A DNA stretch of 64,000 bases from Corbicula japonica (GCA_038501625.1 JAZAYU010000005.1:8122001-8186000); one strand, 5' to 3'; positions 11,103 to 22,756 are shown, counted from the stretch's first letter. Program-made: numbers and translations. The notes: a model not told the origin generated them from the sequence alone.

Positions 11103-13080
11103 ATTTGAAGACTTTCGCCATTTGTAACTTTCAGAGGAGGTCACTCTAACCAACTTAATTCAGTAAAGCACTGTTATCCCCCTTTGAAAAAGTTCGCCAT
11201 TTGTAACTTTCAGGGAAGGTCACTCTTACCAACTTTAATCAGTAAAGCACAGTTATCCCCCTTTGAAAAATTTCGCCATTTGTAACTCTCAGGGGAAGTC
11301 ACTCTAACCAACTTAATTCAGTTAAGCACAGTTATCCCCAATTGAAAAATTTCGCCTTTTGTAACTTTCAGGGGAGGTCACTCTAACCAACTTAAATCAG
11401 TAAAGCACAGTTATCCCCCTTTGAAAAAAATTCGCCATTTGTAACTTTCAGGGGAGGTCACTCTAACATACTAAATTCAGTAAAGCACAGTTATCCCCCT
11501 TTTATAAAGTTCGCCATTTGTAACTTTTAGGGGAGGTCACTCTTACCAATTAAATTCAGTAAAGCACAGTTATCCCCCTTTGGAAAATTTCGCCATTTGT
11601 AACTTTCAGGGGAGGTCACTCTAACATACTAAATTCAGTAAAGCACTTTTATCCCCCTTTGAAAAAGTTCGCCATTTGTAACTTTCAGGGAAGGTCACTC
11701 TAACATACTAAATTCAGTAAAGCACTTTTATCCCCCTTTGAAAAAGTTCGCCATTTGTAACTTTCAGGGGAGGTCACTCTAACCAACTTAAATCAGTAAA
11801 GCACAGTTATCCCCCTTTGAAAAATTTCGCCATTTGTTACTTTCAGGGGAGGTCACTCTTACCAACTTAATTCAGTCAAGCACAGTTATCCCCCTTTGAA
11901 AAATTTCGCCATTTGTTACTTTCAGGGGAGGTCACTCTTACCAACTTAATTCAGTCAAGCACAGTTATCCCCCTTTGAAAAATTTCGCCATTTGTTACTT
12001 TCAGGGGAGGTCACTCTTACCAACTTAATTCAGTCAAGCACAGTTATCCCCCTTTGAAAAATTTCGCCATTTGTAACTTTCAGGGGAGGTCACTCTAACA
12101 TACTAAATTCAGTAAAGCACTTTTATCCCCCTTTGAAAAAGTTCGCCATTTGTAACTTTCAGGGAAGGTCACTTCTAACATACTAAATTCAGTAAAGCAC
12201 AGTTATCCCCCTTTGAAAAATTTCGCCATTTGTAACTTTCAGGGGAGGTCACTCTAACATACTAAATTCAGTAAAGCACAGTTATCCCCCTTTGAAAATG
12301 TTCGCCATTTGTAACTTTCAGGGGAGGTCACTCTTACCAACTGAATTCAGTCAAGCACAGTTATCCCCCTTTGAAAAAGTTCGCCATTTGTAACTTTCAG
12401 GGGAGGTCACTCTAACATACTAAATTCAGTAAAGCACTTTTATCCCCCTTTGAAAAAGTTCGCCATTTGTAACTTTCAGGGGAGGTCACTCTAACCAACT
12501 TAAATCAGTCAAGCACAGTTATCCCCCTTTGAAAAAGTTCGCCATTTGTAACTTTCAGGGGAGGTCACTCTAACATACTAAATTCAGTAAAGCACAGTTA
12601 TCCCCCTTTGAAAAAGTTCGCCATTTGTAACTTTCAGGGGAGGTCACTCTAACATACTAAATTCAGTAAAGCACTTTTATCCCCCTTTGAAAAAGTTCGC
12701 CATTTGTAACATTCAGGGAAGGTCACTCTAACATACTAAATTCAGTAAAGCACAGTTATCCCCCTTTGAAAAAGTTCGCCATTTGTAACTTTCAGGGGAG
12801 GTCACTCTTACCAACTTAATTCAGTCAAGCACAGTTATCCCCCTTTGAAAAATTTCGCCATTTGTAACTTTCAGGGGAGGTCACTCTTACCAACCTAATT
12901 CAGTAAAGCACAGTTATCCCCCATTTGAAAATGTTCGCCATTTGTAACTTTCAGGGAACGTCAGTCTAACCAACTTAATTCAGTAAAGCACAGTTATCTC
13001 CTTTTGAAAAGGTTCGCCATTTGTTACTTTCAGGGGAGGTCACTCTAACCAACTTAATTCAGTAAAGCACAGGTGACCCC
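11103..13080. repeat. 79-bp satellite, about 25 copies
   Basis: A head-to-tail array with a unit of 79 bp: GTTATCCCCCTTTGAAAAA, TTCGCCATTTGTAACTTTC, AGGGGAGGTCACTCTAAC, then CAACTTAATTCAGTAAAGCACA. Two interspersed subtypes differ at the junction (CCAACTTAATTCAG versus CATACTAAATTCAG) and before TTATCC (CACAG versus CACTT). Three consecutive units at about 11828-12064 look identical, a sign of recent amplification. No open frame crosses units. Confidence 0.95.
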
Positions 13081-13819
13081 CTTGGAATATGTGTACATTG
13101 GTATTGGCTCCATTGACCGGCCAGTTTTCTAGAAGACATTTTCAAGCGTCATGTGTCTGGCTTCAAAAGCTTAGATGGTCTCTGCATAAAAACGTGCTCT
13201 GTTGAAAGCGTATTTATTTCAAACAAGACAGTATGAAGAACAGCAATATCCCCCATCGCATGAGGGAATGTTGAAAAGATTACGGATGCTTCAATGTAAA
13301 TGTTAAGTAAAATTTGTTTAATTTTTATTAAAAACAAACAAACTTTGGTCTCACCATTATTGAATGTTACAGTATGGTCCGTGACAGGAAATGATCTGTA
13401 TAATCTGCCCCTTGGGATATAATACTTATGCATTTTAGAGGCCCTGATACCAGGGAATAATTAAATGGCGTAAAATGATACTAAACGTGTGTTAGTTTTC
13501 ATCCTATTTATTTTTAACTAAGCATTGGATCTCTTATATCTTTTAGAAATACGTTGTTCGGTTATGGCGGTAAATCAGGTGCGGATCCAGAGGCGATTTA
13601 GCAGGGCTGCTCGACCCCCCTTTTGAGGAAGCAATATTTAATTTTGAGATTCTGGCCACACAGTTGGAAATAACCATACAAGTACCCTAAGACAGCAATT
13701 CCAAGTGAGACAACAAGAAACTACATAACGTTAGATTCGATTTTATTAAGAAGTTGTTGTTTTCTTTTGGGAAAGCACTTTTCAAGTCAATTTTGATCTG
13801 TGTTTATAACTATCTCTTT
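13081..13819. other. Gene-free stretch downstream of the GPCR
   Basis: Lies between the satellite and the 3' end of the minus-strand GPCR. It contains a repeat fragment at 13580-13700 (GGATCCAGAGGCGATTTAG with CCCCCCTTTT). An open frame at 13149-13433 on the minus strand resembles no family I know and was not called. Confidence 0.4.
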
Positions 13820-14761
13820 CTATATTGGTCTTTTGCAAAAGCAGCATTTTAAGTAAAGCTTCATCTGTTTTCGCAACTGTTTGTTTCTATATCCGTAAAT
13901 TATCCAGTTTAGGGAGCAATGGAATATTCCAGGAATAAGGCTCCAGTAATGAATCTCGCGGAGAACGGGATTGTCCGCGAACGAAATGGCTATGGCTAAT
14001 GCCACGTACGGTAGCCAACACACGACAAACAGTCCTTGGACTATCGCCATTGTTTTCACTTTGTAAAACTCCCGGGCGTTTTGACGATAATTGTAAACCC
14101 CGAGCTCTTTGGAATGTATTTTCGGGGATTTTTTCATTGATATCCGTATAACAATTATATAAAGTACCAAATTGATGGTCAGCAGCAAACCGAAGTTGGC
14201 AGTCATGATCTTTTGGTAAATCGGTGTGAAGACCAAATCCATTTGGCATCTGTCGGGGTAATTTCTGTCATAAAAGTTCCACCCTGAAAGAGGAAAGAAT
14301 GCCCACAAACCCACGTAAATCCATCCGAAAATAAGCGTCCACATAATCCTTTTCGTGCTTAAGACTTGGTGATGCCGGAATGGAAAGCAAATGCATGAGA
14401 ATCTGTCAACTGAAACCAGCAATAACCCAAAACAAGTAGACCCTAAGGCGAACACCATCAATGATATCTTTGTTAAACAAACGTACTTCGATGTGTTTAA
14501 CTGTAGACCATCCGTTATCATACAGTACGGTAGTAGAATTGCACCAACGATCAAATCCGAAACTGCCAAGTTTCCGACTAGGACATGAATGCTACTTCGA
14601 TTGTCTCGAAACTTGGCTAAACAACGAAGAATCAACGAATTTCCAACGACGATTGGCACGCAGATTACAGCATACAGAACGAACCAGGGTATATATGATG
14701 TTGTTGAAAATTCCGACCGAATCTGGCTTTCTGTCCCATTAGAGTTGTTGAAAGATGTCAT
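13820..14761 (-). CDS. Intronless class A (rhodopsin-like) GPCR
   Basis: A 313-residue seven-helix receptor for signalling through G proteins at the plasma membrane; its ligand cannot be told from the sequence. Seen: two N-glycosylation sequons at the N-terminus (N5, N8); TM1 with G40-N41; TM2 with LAVSD ending at D69; C95 and C172 as the likely disulfide pair; TM3 ending D119-R120-F121 instead of DRY; TM4 with W141; TM6 with CWLPY (248-252); TM7 with N285-W-I-I-Y289 in place of NPxxY, followed by YRNKQLR and a CCFC cluster that may be palmitoylated. The tail and TM7 context resemble adenosine and related amine-type receptors, which is only a weak hint. Complete in one exon with a start in the expected place. 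The DRF and NWxxY variants are unusual. A retrocopied or naturally intronless origin is possible. Confidence 0.9.
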   Translation of the reverse strand: MTSFNNSNGTESQIRSEFSTTSYIPWFVLYAVICVPIVVGNSLILRCLAKFRDNRSSIHVLVGNLAVSDLIVGAILLPYCMITDGLQLNTSKYVCLTKISLMVFALGSTCFGLLLVSVDRFSCICFPFRHHQVLSTKRIMWTLIFGWIYVGLWAFFPLSGWNFYDRNYPDRCQMDLVFTPIYQKIMTANFGLLLTINLVLYIIVIRISMKKSPKIHSKELGVYNYRQNAREFYKVKTMAIVQGLFVVCWLPYVALAIAISFADNPVLREIHYWSLIPGIFHCSLNWIIYGYRNKQLRKQMKLYLKCCFCKRPI

Positions 14762-15640
14762 TTGAGATCATGTGTCATCGCACATAATTTTATAGACACC
14801 TTATCATGTTAAAGACGGTGTATTGTCTCTGTTCCACTAGGAACTTCCACTTCAAAACAAATTCTATACTTCACACATGTACACCAAATTTTATTTCAGG
14901 CATTCCTTACACTTATTATTCCAAAAACAAAATATTACTTAATATTGCGGCGAGTATTGCCGTAGACAGGTGGTCTGCACAATATTTGTAATCTACTGTA
15001 AGTATGATTATATTTCGCGGTGGTTTAGTTTTCCCGTATTTCGGGCTAAGTAAAATGCGCGAAATCAAACCCTAGCGGAATCACACCATTGATAATGTAT
15101 TGTTATGAAAATTACACAAGTGAACGAATTTACGCCCGCGAGAAATGTCATACAACCCTTTTGCGCGAAATTTGGCCCCGCGAAATGAATGGATGCCACA
15201 GCAAAAAGACTTTTGACCTCGTTGTCTTTGATAAAACGAGATATGGACCGGATATTACTTTCTTAAGAGAAAAATAAATATAATGTTAAGACTTGTACAC
15301 AGTTTTGGATTTCAGTTATTATCGACTTGAACTTTCCCGGAAAGGCATGCTTTTTTATAAAATTATTTTCACCACGGATGCTTTTGGTATCCGTGCAAAA
15401 ATCACAGTTTCTATAAAAGTAAATAATGCGAAATTATTGTATTATTATTATTATTAATTAAAATAGTATTACTAGAATATTGGTGTAGCAAAAATGTTGT
15501 TTTGATATACCAAAAAATCCGTGCAACATTATTTAAATCATAACTCTCTATAACCTTAAATAAGACATATTTCCCTTCAGTTTTAAGACATGAATTGGTT
15601 ATAAAGAACGACTGTGTCAAATTAAGTCTTTCTCTACATA
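14762..15640. other. Stretch upstream of the GPCR
   Basis: Expected to contain the GPCR promoter (minus strand, reading from right to left). The part 14990-15270 is rich in CGCGAAAT words and starts with CTACTGTAAGTATGATTATA, resembling the TACTGTA/CGCGAA element nested at 59833-60470. No exon was recognised. Confidence 0.4.
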
Positions 15641-15644
15641 TATT

Positions 15645-15782
15645 TTACATCCGGACTGAAGATTAGTCTCAAATCTCGAGCATCCGATTGGCTGAAACGG
15701 AGACAAGTCATCATTTCAGCCAATCAAATCCTTGAGATTTGAGACTGCTTTCCATTCTCAGTTTTATAATCTTGGGGCCCGG
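15645..15782. mobile_element. Family-2 palindromic MITE
   Basis: Half-stems GAGCATCCGATTGGCTGAAA and TTTCAGCCAATCAAATCC pair around a short loop; the right end reads TTATAATCTTGGGGCCC. The left terminus is eroded. Confidence 0.8.
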
Positions 15783-16636
15783 ATTCGGCACTCGTGACGG
15801 AAAGTTCATGTGGGATCCACCTTGAAATAGACTATAACAAAACAATCCTGCATACATATTAATTCTGACCCATGAAATAAGTCAGAGCCAGTGTAGCACT
15901 AGTGAGAACCTTTCGCCTTCAGTAAACCGGAATAGAAGATGAATAAATAATTGTATCTTTGACAAAACGTTATCAGCGCTTAACACATTTTGCGTAGGTT
16001 CATTTTTAAGGACGACAGGGATGAAAGTTGAGTTTATAAACTATTAAAACTCTATGAAATACACATGTATGTTTACAATATTGTGAGGAATATAATTTTA
16101 TTGTTTTTAAAAATTGGTAACTCGATAGACGCCTGACATATAAGTTATTTAAAAATGGTTTATCAGCAAATATGTGTTTACAAATTTGCTATTAGAATTG
16201 CTCACTGGAAACAATATTTAACTCGCCCATATTTGTTGCAAAACATATTTTGGTAGGAGTCAAATGTGCTGAACATCCTTAAGATTTATGGTAGTTTTAG
16301 CAGTTGTATCCCTTAGACCAATAAACATTTGTTAAGACAGTTGAGTTAACCAATCACAACCTTTTTTCACACAATCCCCGACGTAGGCAGTTGCACAGTC
16401 AGTGGGGTGGGGGGAGGGGGGGGGGGGGGGCAACTCAAGTCGGTTCAATGTTTACACTTTTCGAAATTCCAAGCACATTTTTAAAATTGTAGGTGGTAAA
16501 AAGTTGTATACAGTCACAATATGTACAAAATATGTACAATATATAGTCAAATCAAAGAGTTTCATGTAGTATCGTATAAACAAACATTTTCCGCCTATAG
16601 TCTAAGTTATATTGTCTGATTGTGCCAATAAGTCAT
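15783..16636. other. Gene-free stretch with poly-G tract
   Basis: AT-rich sequence with no exon recognised. A run of G residues interrupted once by T and A lies at about 16404-16430. Nothing else stands out. Confidence 0.4.
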
Positions 16637-16893
16637 TGGGCACGCCACGGGAAAAGATACTTTCGCTGACATTTATTAACATTTTAGTTATTACTGTCAT
16701 TAATTGGAAATATAATTGCAATTATCTATTTTTTTTTCACAACAAATTTGAAATTGTGTTATCATTTTGACAACATAATGTTATTTTGCCGCAAAATGCA
16801 TAATAAGTTAGGTCATCTGCTAAATATGACGTGATTTCAAAAACTGTCCGTCAACTGTCCGAAGGTACTTTTTCCCGTGAATGTCTGTGCCCA
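16637..16893. mobile_element. Family-3 MITE (GGGCACGCC termini)
   Basis: Left end TGGGCACGCCACGGGAAAAG and right end with CTTTTTCCCGTG...TGCCCA form imperfect terminal inverted repeats. The same family occurs at 62638-62966 with termini TGGGGCGCG...CGCGCCCCA; the shared words CAACTGTC, GACGT and GCATAAT support the link. Its right end overlaps the first bases of a family-2 copy. Confidence 0.75.
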
Positions 16894-17034
16894 AGGTTAT
16901 AAAACTGAGCATGCAAACCAGTCTCAAATCTTAAGCATCTGATTGGCTGAAATGGCGACCAGTCATTTCAGTCAATCAGATGCTTGAGATTTGAGACTGG
17001 TTTCCAATCTCAGCTTTATAACCTTCAGCCCAGC
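16887..17034. mobile_element. Family-2 palindromic MITE
   Basis: Starts GTGCCCAAGGTTATAAAACT and ends TTTATAACCTTCAGCCC. Both CCAAT-bearing half-stems are intact. It lies 24 bp beyond the stop codon of the minus-strand secreted-protein gene, so it may lie in its 3' untranslated region. Confidence 0.85.
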
Positions 17035-17057
17035 TGGATGGTGGTTTTACTGGTTTA

Positions 17058-17329
17058 TCAATCGGCACAATCTCGTTGGTAATACGAGATATTATATGTC
17101 ATGTTGGTATCTGCATACCACCGTTCAGGACAGTCCAACACCGTGATGTTGGACAAAAAACACGAATAAGAGCTTCTGCCATATTCTAGCGATTTACACG
17201 TATAAGATGTGGCATTAATACAGTTCTCAAAGCACTCGTTCAGCTGGATGGGGGCGATTGTCTCGACGTTGCGTCCACTAATGTAATGGTCTCGAATCTC
17301 CATAAAGTCTTTGCCGTAAATCGTGCATT
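17058..17329 (-). CDS. Exon 3: second PAN-like module and stop
   Basis: Acceptor TTATTTTTCAG, then ECTIYGKDF and cysteine-rich text including CFENCINAT, CKSLEYG, CFLSN and VLDC, then a stop after RDCAD. Sequons at INAT, SNIT, TNMT and YNIS suggest heavy glycosylation. Confidence 0.75.
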
Positions 17330-20281
17330 CTGAAAAATAACAATCAAAGCGCTGAAGTTAATTGTGTTGTTCGCTGTAAAAAAGGACCGAGTCCGATCCC
17401 TGTGTTGATACTCTGTTTTGTTTTCTGCAAAAGACATACAGTCACAGAGCTAAAGATGTCAAATATTTTCCAAAAACCCACTACATATTCTCGTTCATTA
17501 TTATAACTTGATTTGCGTAGGGTCAAAGGGAGGCCACTGCATTTCAGTTTGGCAAAATCCTCGCAGCAGTATTTTCCCTTACACCATGCTCTGAGGTGCT
17601 AGTTTAGTGCGACTATAACGACTAGGCATAGGATTTACTGAGTTTCCTGATTTGGCATGGTACACAGTCGCGAAGCTTTTACGACCAACCTAGTACAGAC
17701 TTATTACATATATAATGTATGCGCTCAGTTTAAAATTTAAAAAATTGTCCTTATCCTTTAACACCCCCGCCTCTCAAGCATGGTTCAGCGTTAATTAATT
17801 ATGTGTGATTTTTGTAAACAATTGCTTGTAAATGAAGATAAATTATCTCTATTAAAAGTTAAGAATTATGTTATACAGTAAAATTCCTCATAAAGCCCAC
17901 ATCGGAATTCAAACCAACTCGATAATGAGACCACTATTTTAATGTCCCTTAAAAGTTTTGCGCTAGTTTCTAATCCAAACTACGATCACCCCACTAATAA
18001 GACTTATGACCGCAAAGGTGGTTTAAACACACAGTTTTTATATCGTCGGTAGCCCCGGTATCACCCAAAACAAAGTGTACTCTTTCTTTTGGAACAGAGT
18101 ATATTTTTTGGATATATGGGCTGTTCATTTTTATTTCTTAACCAGCTTTAAGAAAAACGCAGCATTATTTTAACCCTTTACTCCATATATACATATTTTA
18201 TCGCAAGTATGACAAGTGTAGATCCAGATCAACGGCACGCGTATGCGCGCTAATCAGGATCTGCACTGATTGCTTTTTGGTCAGAAATAACCCAATAAAT
18301 GAAAAAGAACAGTGCAGATCCTGATCAGACGGCACGGATGTGTCGGATTATCTGGATCTAAACTGTTCGCCCATCGCCAGAAAGGCCTATATAAATCTTG
18401 GTACCTGTGGATTGACAAATTTAGCTCAGTAGTGCATGGAATCTGTCTCATATCAGCAGATTTTATCAATATTTAATGCCAAATATGGGAGAAAATAACT
18501 TTCACAATATCGGTTTATTTCTTTTATTTGTTTTAAAACCGCAAACTGTGCACCTTATACAGTATTAACCGTGGCGAGCGTATGAATTGAAATAGCATCA
18601 CAGTTTCAACAGAAACGTCGAGTTGACTAAAATAAGCAATTTTATGTTCTTGCGTGAAATTTTAACCTGGCTCCAAAGTTATAAAATTGAGCTTGAAAAC
18701 CAGTCTCAAACCTAAAGCATCTGATTGGCTGAAATGGCGACTAGTTGCCATTTCAGCCAATCAGATTCTTAAGATTTGAAACTGGTCGCCGTTCTCAGTT
18801 AAATAACCTTGGAACCTGGCGCCGTGATTATGAAACTATTTTCATGCTCAATTCAATTCTGTGCCCGAACGCCTAGAACAGTAGAACATCAACCGACATG
18901 ATATATCAGAAATAACTGTCTCTTCAACAGTTGTTATTGAGGTCAACCGTGTCATGTATTCAGTTTAAAATATTTTATTTTGCATAAAGAACAGAAATGA
19001 AGTCACCAAATCTTCATGCTCAAATTGTTTTGACCACGAATAAAGTTTTAACATCACGGGGCTTGGGCTGAAGGTTATAAAGCTGAGATTGGAAACCAGT
19101 CGCCATTTCAGCCAATCAGATGCTTGAGATTTGAGACTGGTTTCCATGCTCAGTTTTATAACCTTGGGCACCGGTCTGATTATATTGTCACTTGGTGGAT
19201 ACAAGAGTGTTACAAGCACGCTCACCTTTACACTCGTGGGTTCGAGGCGAGAAACTGTACCCGGGAAAACAGGCGCACACTCCCTGTCTACATTCTGAGT
19301 TCAGCGTGCCACAGTCGGCGCTGCCATTGCACGCGTCACCAATGTATCTCACACCTGAAAAATAGGGTTAAATGTTCAGTGTTTAAAAGACTTTAAAAGA
19401 CATTTAACATTTTTGAAATAATATTTTACAATTATAAAATGATAAAATATGTAAAACGTAAAGCTTAAACTCAATTATTTGCAGAAGAAAACATGTTTTC
19501 ATATATAGACCTGTTGATAACAAGTAAACGAATGTAGTAATACGCTTTATGTATAAGCCTTAGTTGCAAAGCAGTTTGACATAAAAATGAGATTTTTAGA
19601 TTATGGAAGTTGTTTGTTTTTATTTTCAAGGAAAAATGTGTCACCGAAAAGGGCTAGATGAAACTTTTGAAATCTTTATAACATTTTCTTTTTTATATTC
19701 CTAAACAGTTTGTATGTATCTAAAGATACGTTCAGTTTTTTTTTAATATTTTGAAGATGTTGTCCTTTCAAATATAAGTATATATTAATAAGTTTTTTTC
19801 TTTATTAAATTGTGTTTGTTTCACTATAGTACCTTCGGTTAATTTCACATGCAATCTACAAAAGAAAAAGAACCCCATTTCTGAATAATCTGGTTATCAT
19901 ACACTAAAACTTACCAAAAGGTTGCACATAGTATCGAAAGTTTTGTTCTGTAACTGTCACGGATGCGTTGCTATAGGTTACCGAATGACCTTGACATTGA
20001 CCTGTAACCTTATTGTAAAATGCACCAGAACACTTTGAATCCTTGGAGCACTCTGCGATGCATAATGGTGCACCACGTTGGTTTATGTTCCATAAAACCC
20101 TGAAGGTGCCTTTTCTGTTGTCCAAACTCGGTCGTCTGGTAGACTTAGCTATTGATATGTTTGATGATGCTTGTAATAAAGTTGTTGCTATGGTTACATA
20201 AAAAAGAATCCCGTGCAACCATTGGGATTTCGTTAAATCCATTTTAGAAAGCAAGCAGTTTGATTTGCCCTTTCTTTGCAA
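17058..20281 (-). CDS. Secreted PAN-EB-PAN domain protein, three exons
   Basis: Three minus-strand exons join in frame: 20281-19915, 19354-19226 and 17329-17058, all with phase-1 junctions and GT-AG signals, giving 768 nt or 255 residues. Exon 1 encodes a hydrophobic signal segment (about residues 21-38) and a first PAN/apple-like module with four cysteines; exon 2 a compact EB/EGF-like module with C-x-C spacing (ACNGSADC, CRQGVCACFPGY); exon 3 a second PAN-like module with six cysteines and several N-glycosylation sequons. PAN modules bind proteins or carbohydrates outside the cell, so a secreted lectin-like or adhesion role is likely but not shown. Translation may instead begin at residue 14 (20242), which places the hydrophobic stretch nearer the N-terminus. 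The modular phase-1 exons fit exon shuffling. The specific protein is not recognised. Confidence 0.7.
18170..18396. mobile_element. Family-1 MITE within intron 2 of the PAN gene
   Basis: Left terminus TTTAACCCTTTACTCCATAT; GATC-rich cores at both arms (GATCCAGATCAACGGCAC and GATCCTGATCAGACGGCAC). The right terminus has decayed beyond recognition. Confidence 0.85.
18667..18819. mobile_element. Family-2 palindromic MITE within an intron
   Basis: CTCCAAAGTTATAAAATTGA at the left and AAATAACCTTGGAAC at the right flank two complementary half-stems with opposed CCAAT boxes. Confidence 0.85.
19064..19173. mobile_element. Family-2 MITE with internal deletion
   Basis: The left arm is shortened: GAAACCAGTCGCCATTTCAGCC skips the left half-stem. 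The right arm and the terminus TTTTATAACCTTGGGC are intact. It ends about 50 bp from exon 2 of the PAN-EB-PAN gene. Confidence 0.8.
19226..19354 (-). CDS. Exon 2: EB/EGF-like module
   Basis: A 129-nt symmetrical phase-1 exon between TTTTTCAG and GTGAGC. It reads through GDACNGSADCG and GVCACFPGYS with six cysteines, the pattern of EB modules in invertebrate secreted proteins. The open frame on the opposite strand here (19124-19396) is a shadow. Confidence 0.75.
19915..20281 (-). CDS. Exon 1: signal peptide and first PAN-like module
   Basis: Ends at a GTAAGT donor after PFG in phase 1. WLHGILFYVTIATTLLQASS is the signal-like stretch. Cysteines fall in the pattern CIAECSKDSKC followed by CQG, as in PAN/apple modules. 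Two possible starts, 20281 or 20242. Confidence 0.7.
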
Positions 20282-21289
20282 TTCGATTAGTTAACAACCG
20301 ATACACTTGGAGTTCAAGTTGTAAACTGTTTCATGGATTTACATATAAATATCGTTATTATTTTTGCGACTTCCGTTTATTTCTTTTTATCACCTCCCTT
20401 TGTCATATAGCATGTTTTTCATTCATAATTATTCCTAAAACAGAATCGCGCATTTGTGCTGTAAATTTTTACATTAATATATATGTTCTGCGTTTGTCAA
20501 ATTTTATTTTTGTATTGAAATACACCAAGAAACACCAAGTGAAGTTGTTATTTAGCAACGGTGTAAAGATTAAAGCGTTTGTGTAAAAAGACACACCGGC
20601 GGTTTACTAGCAATTAACTATTATTTTTCTTTCCAGACGTTGTAGCTAAAAGAAACACCAACCGGTAATTGCTAGTGTGACACTTTTCACATAAGCACAC
20701 GTGATATTCAGGATGCATTTTCCATTAATTCTGGCAGTAATTACAGAATCAATTCTTAGCTAAACATCTAAATTTCCACTTGTCAACAATTCCATAGACG
20801 TAACGTAATTAAGAAATCGACGGGCTGTTAATGATAGACAATTATTTTCATCTATAACAGTTTCTATTCTGATTGATCGAAAATTCAAACGCCTACTGTT
20901 TTTCATCATCATTAACTTCTAATGAAAATATTATTGGTATTGTATATGGGAAATTTGTTTTTACTTGTTCTAAAGATTTCGCTTGAAGTCTGTTGGAAAG
21001 TTCAAAGACGTCAATAAATATAATGATGCCTTATTCACCGAAAATATCAGAATTAATCATTCACAATTACGAATGCGAAAAATAAGTTTGAAGCGATCCA
21101 AGCCTTTCAAGTAATGATACAATCAACTTTCAACAACCAACCTACACAATTGTAACATTATGGATAAAAGAGAATTCATGTTCGAATTTCGTCTGCTCAG
21201 ACATCAGGCAAGTTACCTCGCGCACATGTTAAAAGCCGACAAACAACTCTGCTGAAATCATTATTTTTGTAAGAGCTAAACACACAAAT
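20282..21289. other. Stretch upstream of the PAN-EB-PAN gene
   Basis: Likely contains that gene's promoter. A small imperfect inverted repeat (TTTACTAGCAATTA with TAATTGCTAGTG) lies at about 20600-20690. No exon was recognised. Confidence 0.4.
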
Positions 21290-21890
21290 GTCTAGTGAAC
21301 ATTAAACCAATGTAAAGTAAACATCAAACCAATGTCCACTGAACATCAAACCAATGTCTCTTGAACATTAAACCAATGTAAAGTGAACATAAATCAATGT
21401 AAAGTGAACATCAAACTAACGTCAAGTGAACATCAAACCATTGCCCATATAATATTAACCCAATGACTACTGAACGTCAAACCAATGTCCCATGAACATC
21501 GGACTAATGTCTCTTGAACATTTAACAAATATCTAGTGAACATCAAACCAATGTTCAGTGAACATCAAACCATTGTCCAGTGAACACCAAACCAATGTCC
21601 AGTGAACAACAAACCATGTCCAGAGAATATTAAACCAATGACCATTTAACATCAACCGATATCTAGTGAACATCAAACCAAAAATCAAACTAATGTCTAT
21701 TAAACGTCAAACCAATGTCCAGTGAACATCAAACCAATATCCAGTGAATGTCAAACCAATGTCCAATGAATGAACATCTAACCAATGTCCAGTGAACATT
21801 TAACAAATATCTAGTGAACATCAAAATAATGTCTATTGAACATCAAACCAAGGTCTAGTGAACATCAAAACCAATGTATAGTGAACACTT
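21290..21890. repeat. Degenerate 22-bp minisatellite
   Basis: About 27 copies of a unit near 22 bp, consensus ACCAATGTCCAGTGAACATC followed by AA, with many substitutions and occasional missing bases. Variation between units shows an old array. Confidence 0.9.
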
Positions 21891-22157
21891 TTAATTTCAA
21901 TTGACCCGTATGTGCGGGGGAATTGCTTGCCATGTCCGAATCATGTCTTATCCCCTGTGTGTGTTTAGTGTCTACAAGCTGAGACACACGCTGACTCAAA
22001 TTTAAGATTATTGCTATGTTATATTGTGGAGGCCTACAGTGATCAATACATTTCAGAACTTTCGTATGTTGTGATGGAAAAATTGGAATCTAACCATTCG
22101 TGGTGATCATGCTACAGTTATTCAGCATTCACGCTACATGGCTGAACCGTTTACTAG

Positions 22158-22343
22158 ATATACAGTCAAACCTGTATTAAGCAGCTACCCAAGTGAGTGA
22201 CAAAAAAGTGGCTGCTTAACACAGGTGGCTGTTTAAGTTTGGTTAAAATTAGAACGAACTGTCAGTTTAAGTTATATTAAAACTGGCTGTTTAGAAAGAT
22301 GGTTGCTGCATGCAGGTGCCTGCTAAGGCAGGTTCAACTATAT
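22158..22343. mobile_element. Short TIR element (AGTCAAACCTG termini)
   Basis: ATATACAGTCAAACCTG at the left is matched by the inverted CAGGTTCAACTATAT at the right. The interior repeats GGCTGCTTAA and GGCTGTTTA words. No coding capacity. Confidence 0.6.
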
Positions 22344-22560
22344 GAACATTTTATCACATGTGCGACCAGTGTAGATCCAGATATTTTGGCTCACTGACGG
22401 CACATCAATTCCATCTTATCAGGTTCTGCACTGCTCGCTTTGGTAGAAATTACCTAATAAATCAAAAAGTTCATAGTGCAGATCCTGATCAGACAGCACA
22501 GTTGTGCAGGGTGATCTTGATCTACACTGGTCACACATATGATTATATGCAAGCATAGGT
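22343..22560. mobile_element. Family-1 MITE, duplicated copy 1
   Basis: Core GTGCGACCAGTGTAGATCCA and partner CAGTGCAGATCCTGATCAGA are present; the terminal CCC/GGG repeats are lost. Confidence 0.75.
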
Positions 22561-22756
22561 TAGATCAATTTATGGCATTTGTTTAGAATAACACAAACAC
22601 TTAACACAAACACAAGTTATCCATGGTGTAACAATTTAATAAATATAAATCATAAAATACAGCCTTATCAATACCAAGCTTCACAAAATTATAGCAGCAA
22701 AAACTTGTTTTAGCAATGCTGTGTAAAAAAACAGTGGTTCTTGTACTGTGAGCTTG

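Noticed and set aside
11103..13080. CRISPR-like array
   Set aside because: The 79-bp units are contiguous with no unique spacers, and the genome is eukaryotic.
19124..19396. 90-residue plus-strand open frame
   Set aside because: It is the antisense shadow of exon 2 of the PAN-EB-PAN gene, whose cysteine pattern and splice sites are on the minus strand.
21290..21890. CRISPR-like or regulatory repeat array
   Set aside because: The 22-bp units are contiguous and degenerate with no spacers; it is a minisatellite.
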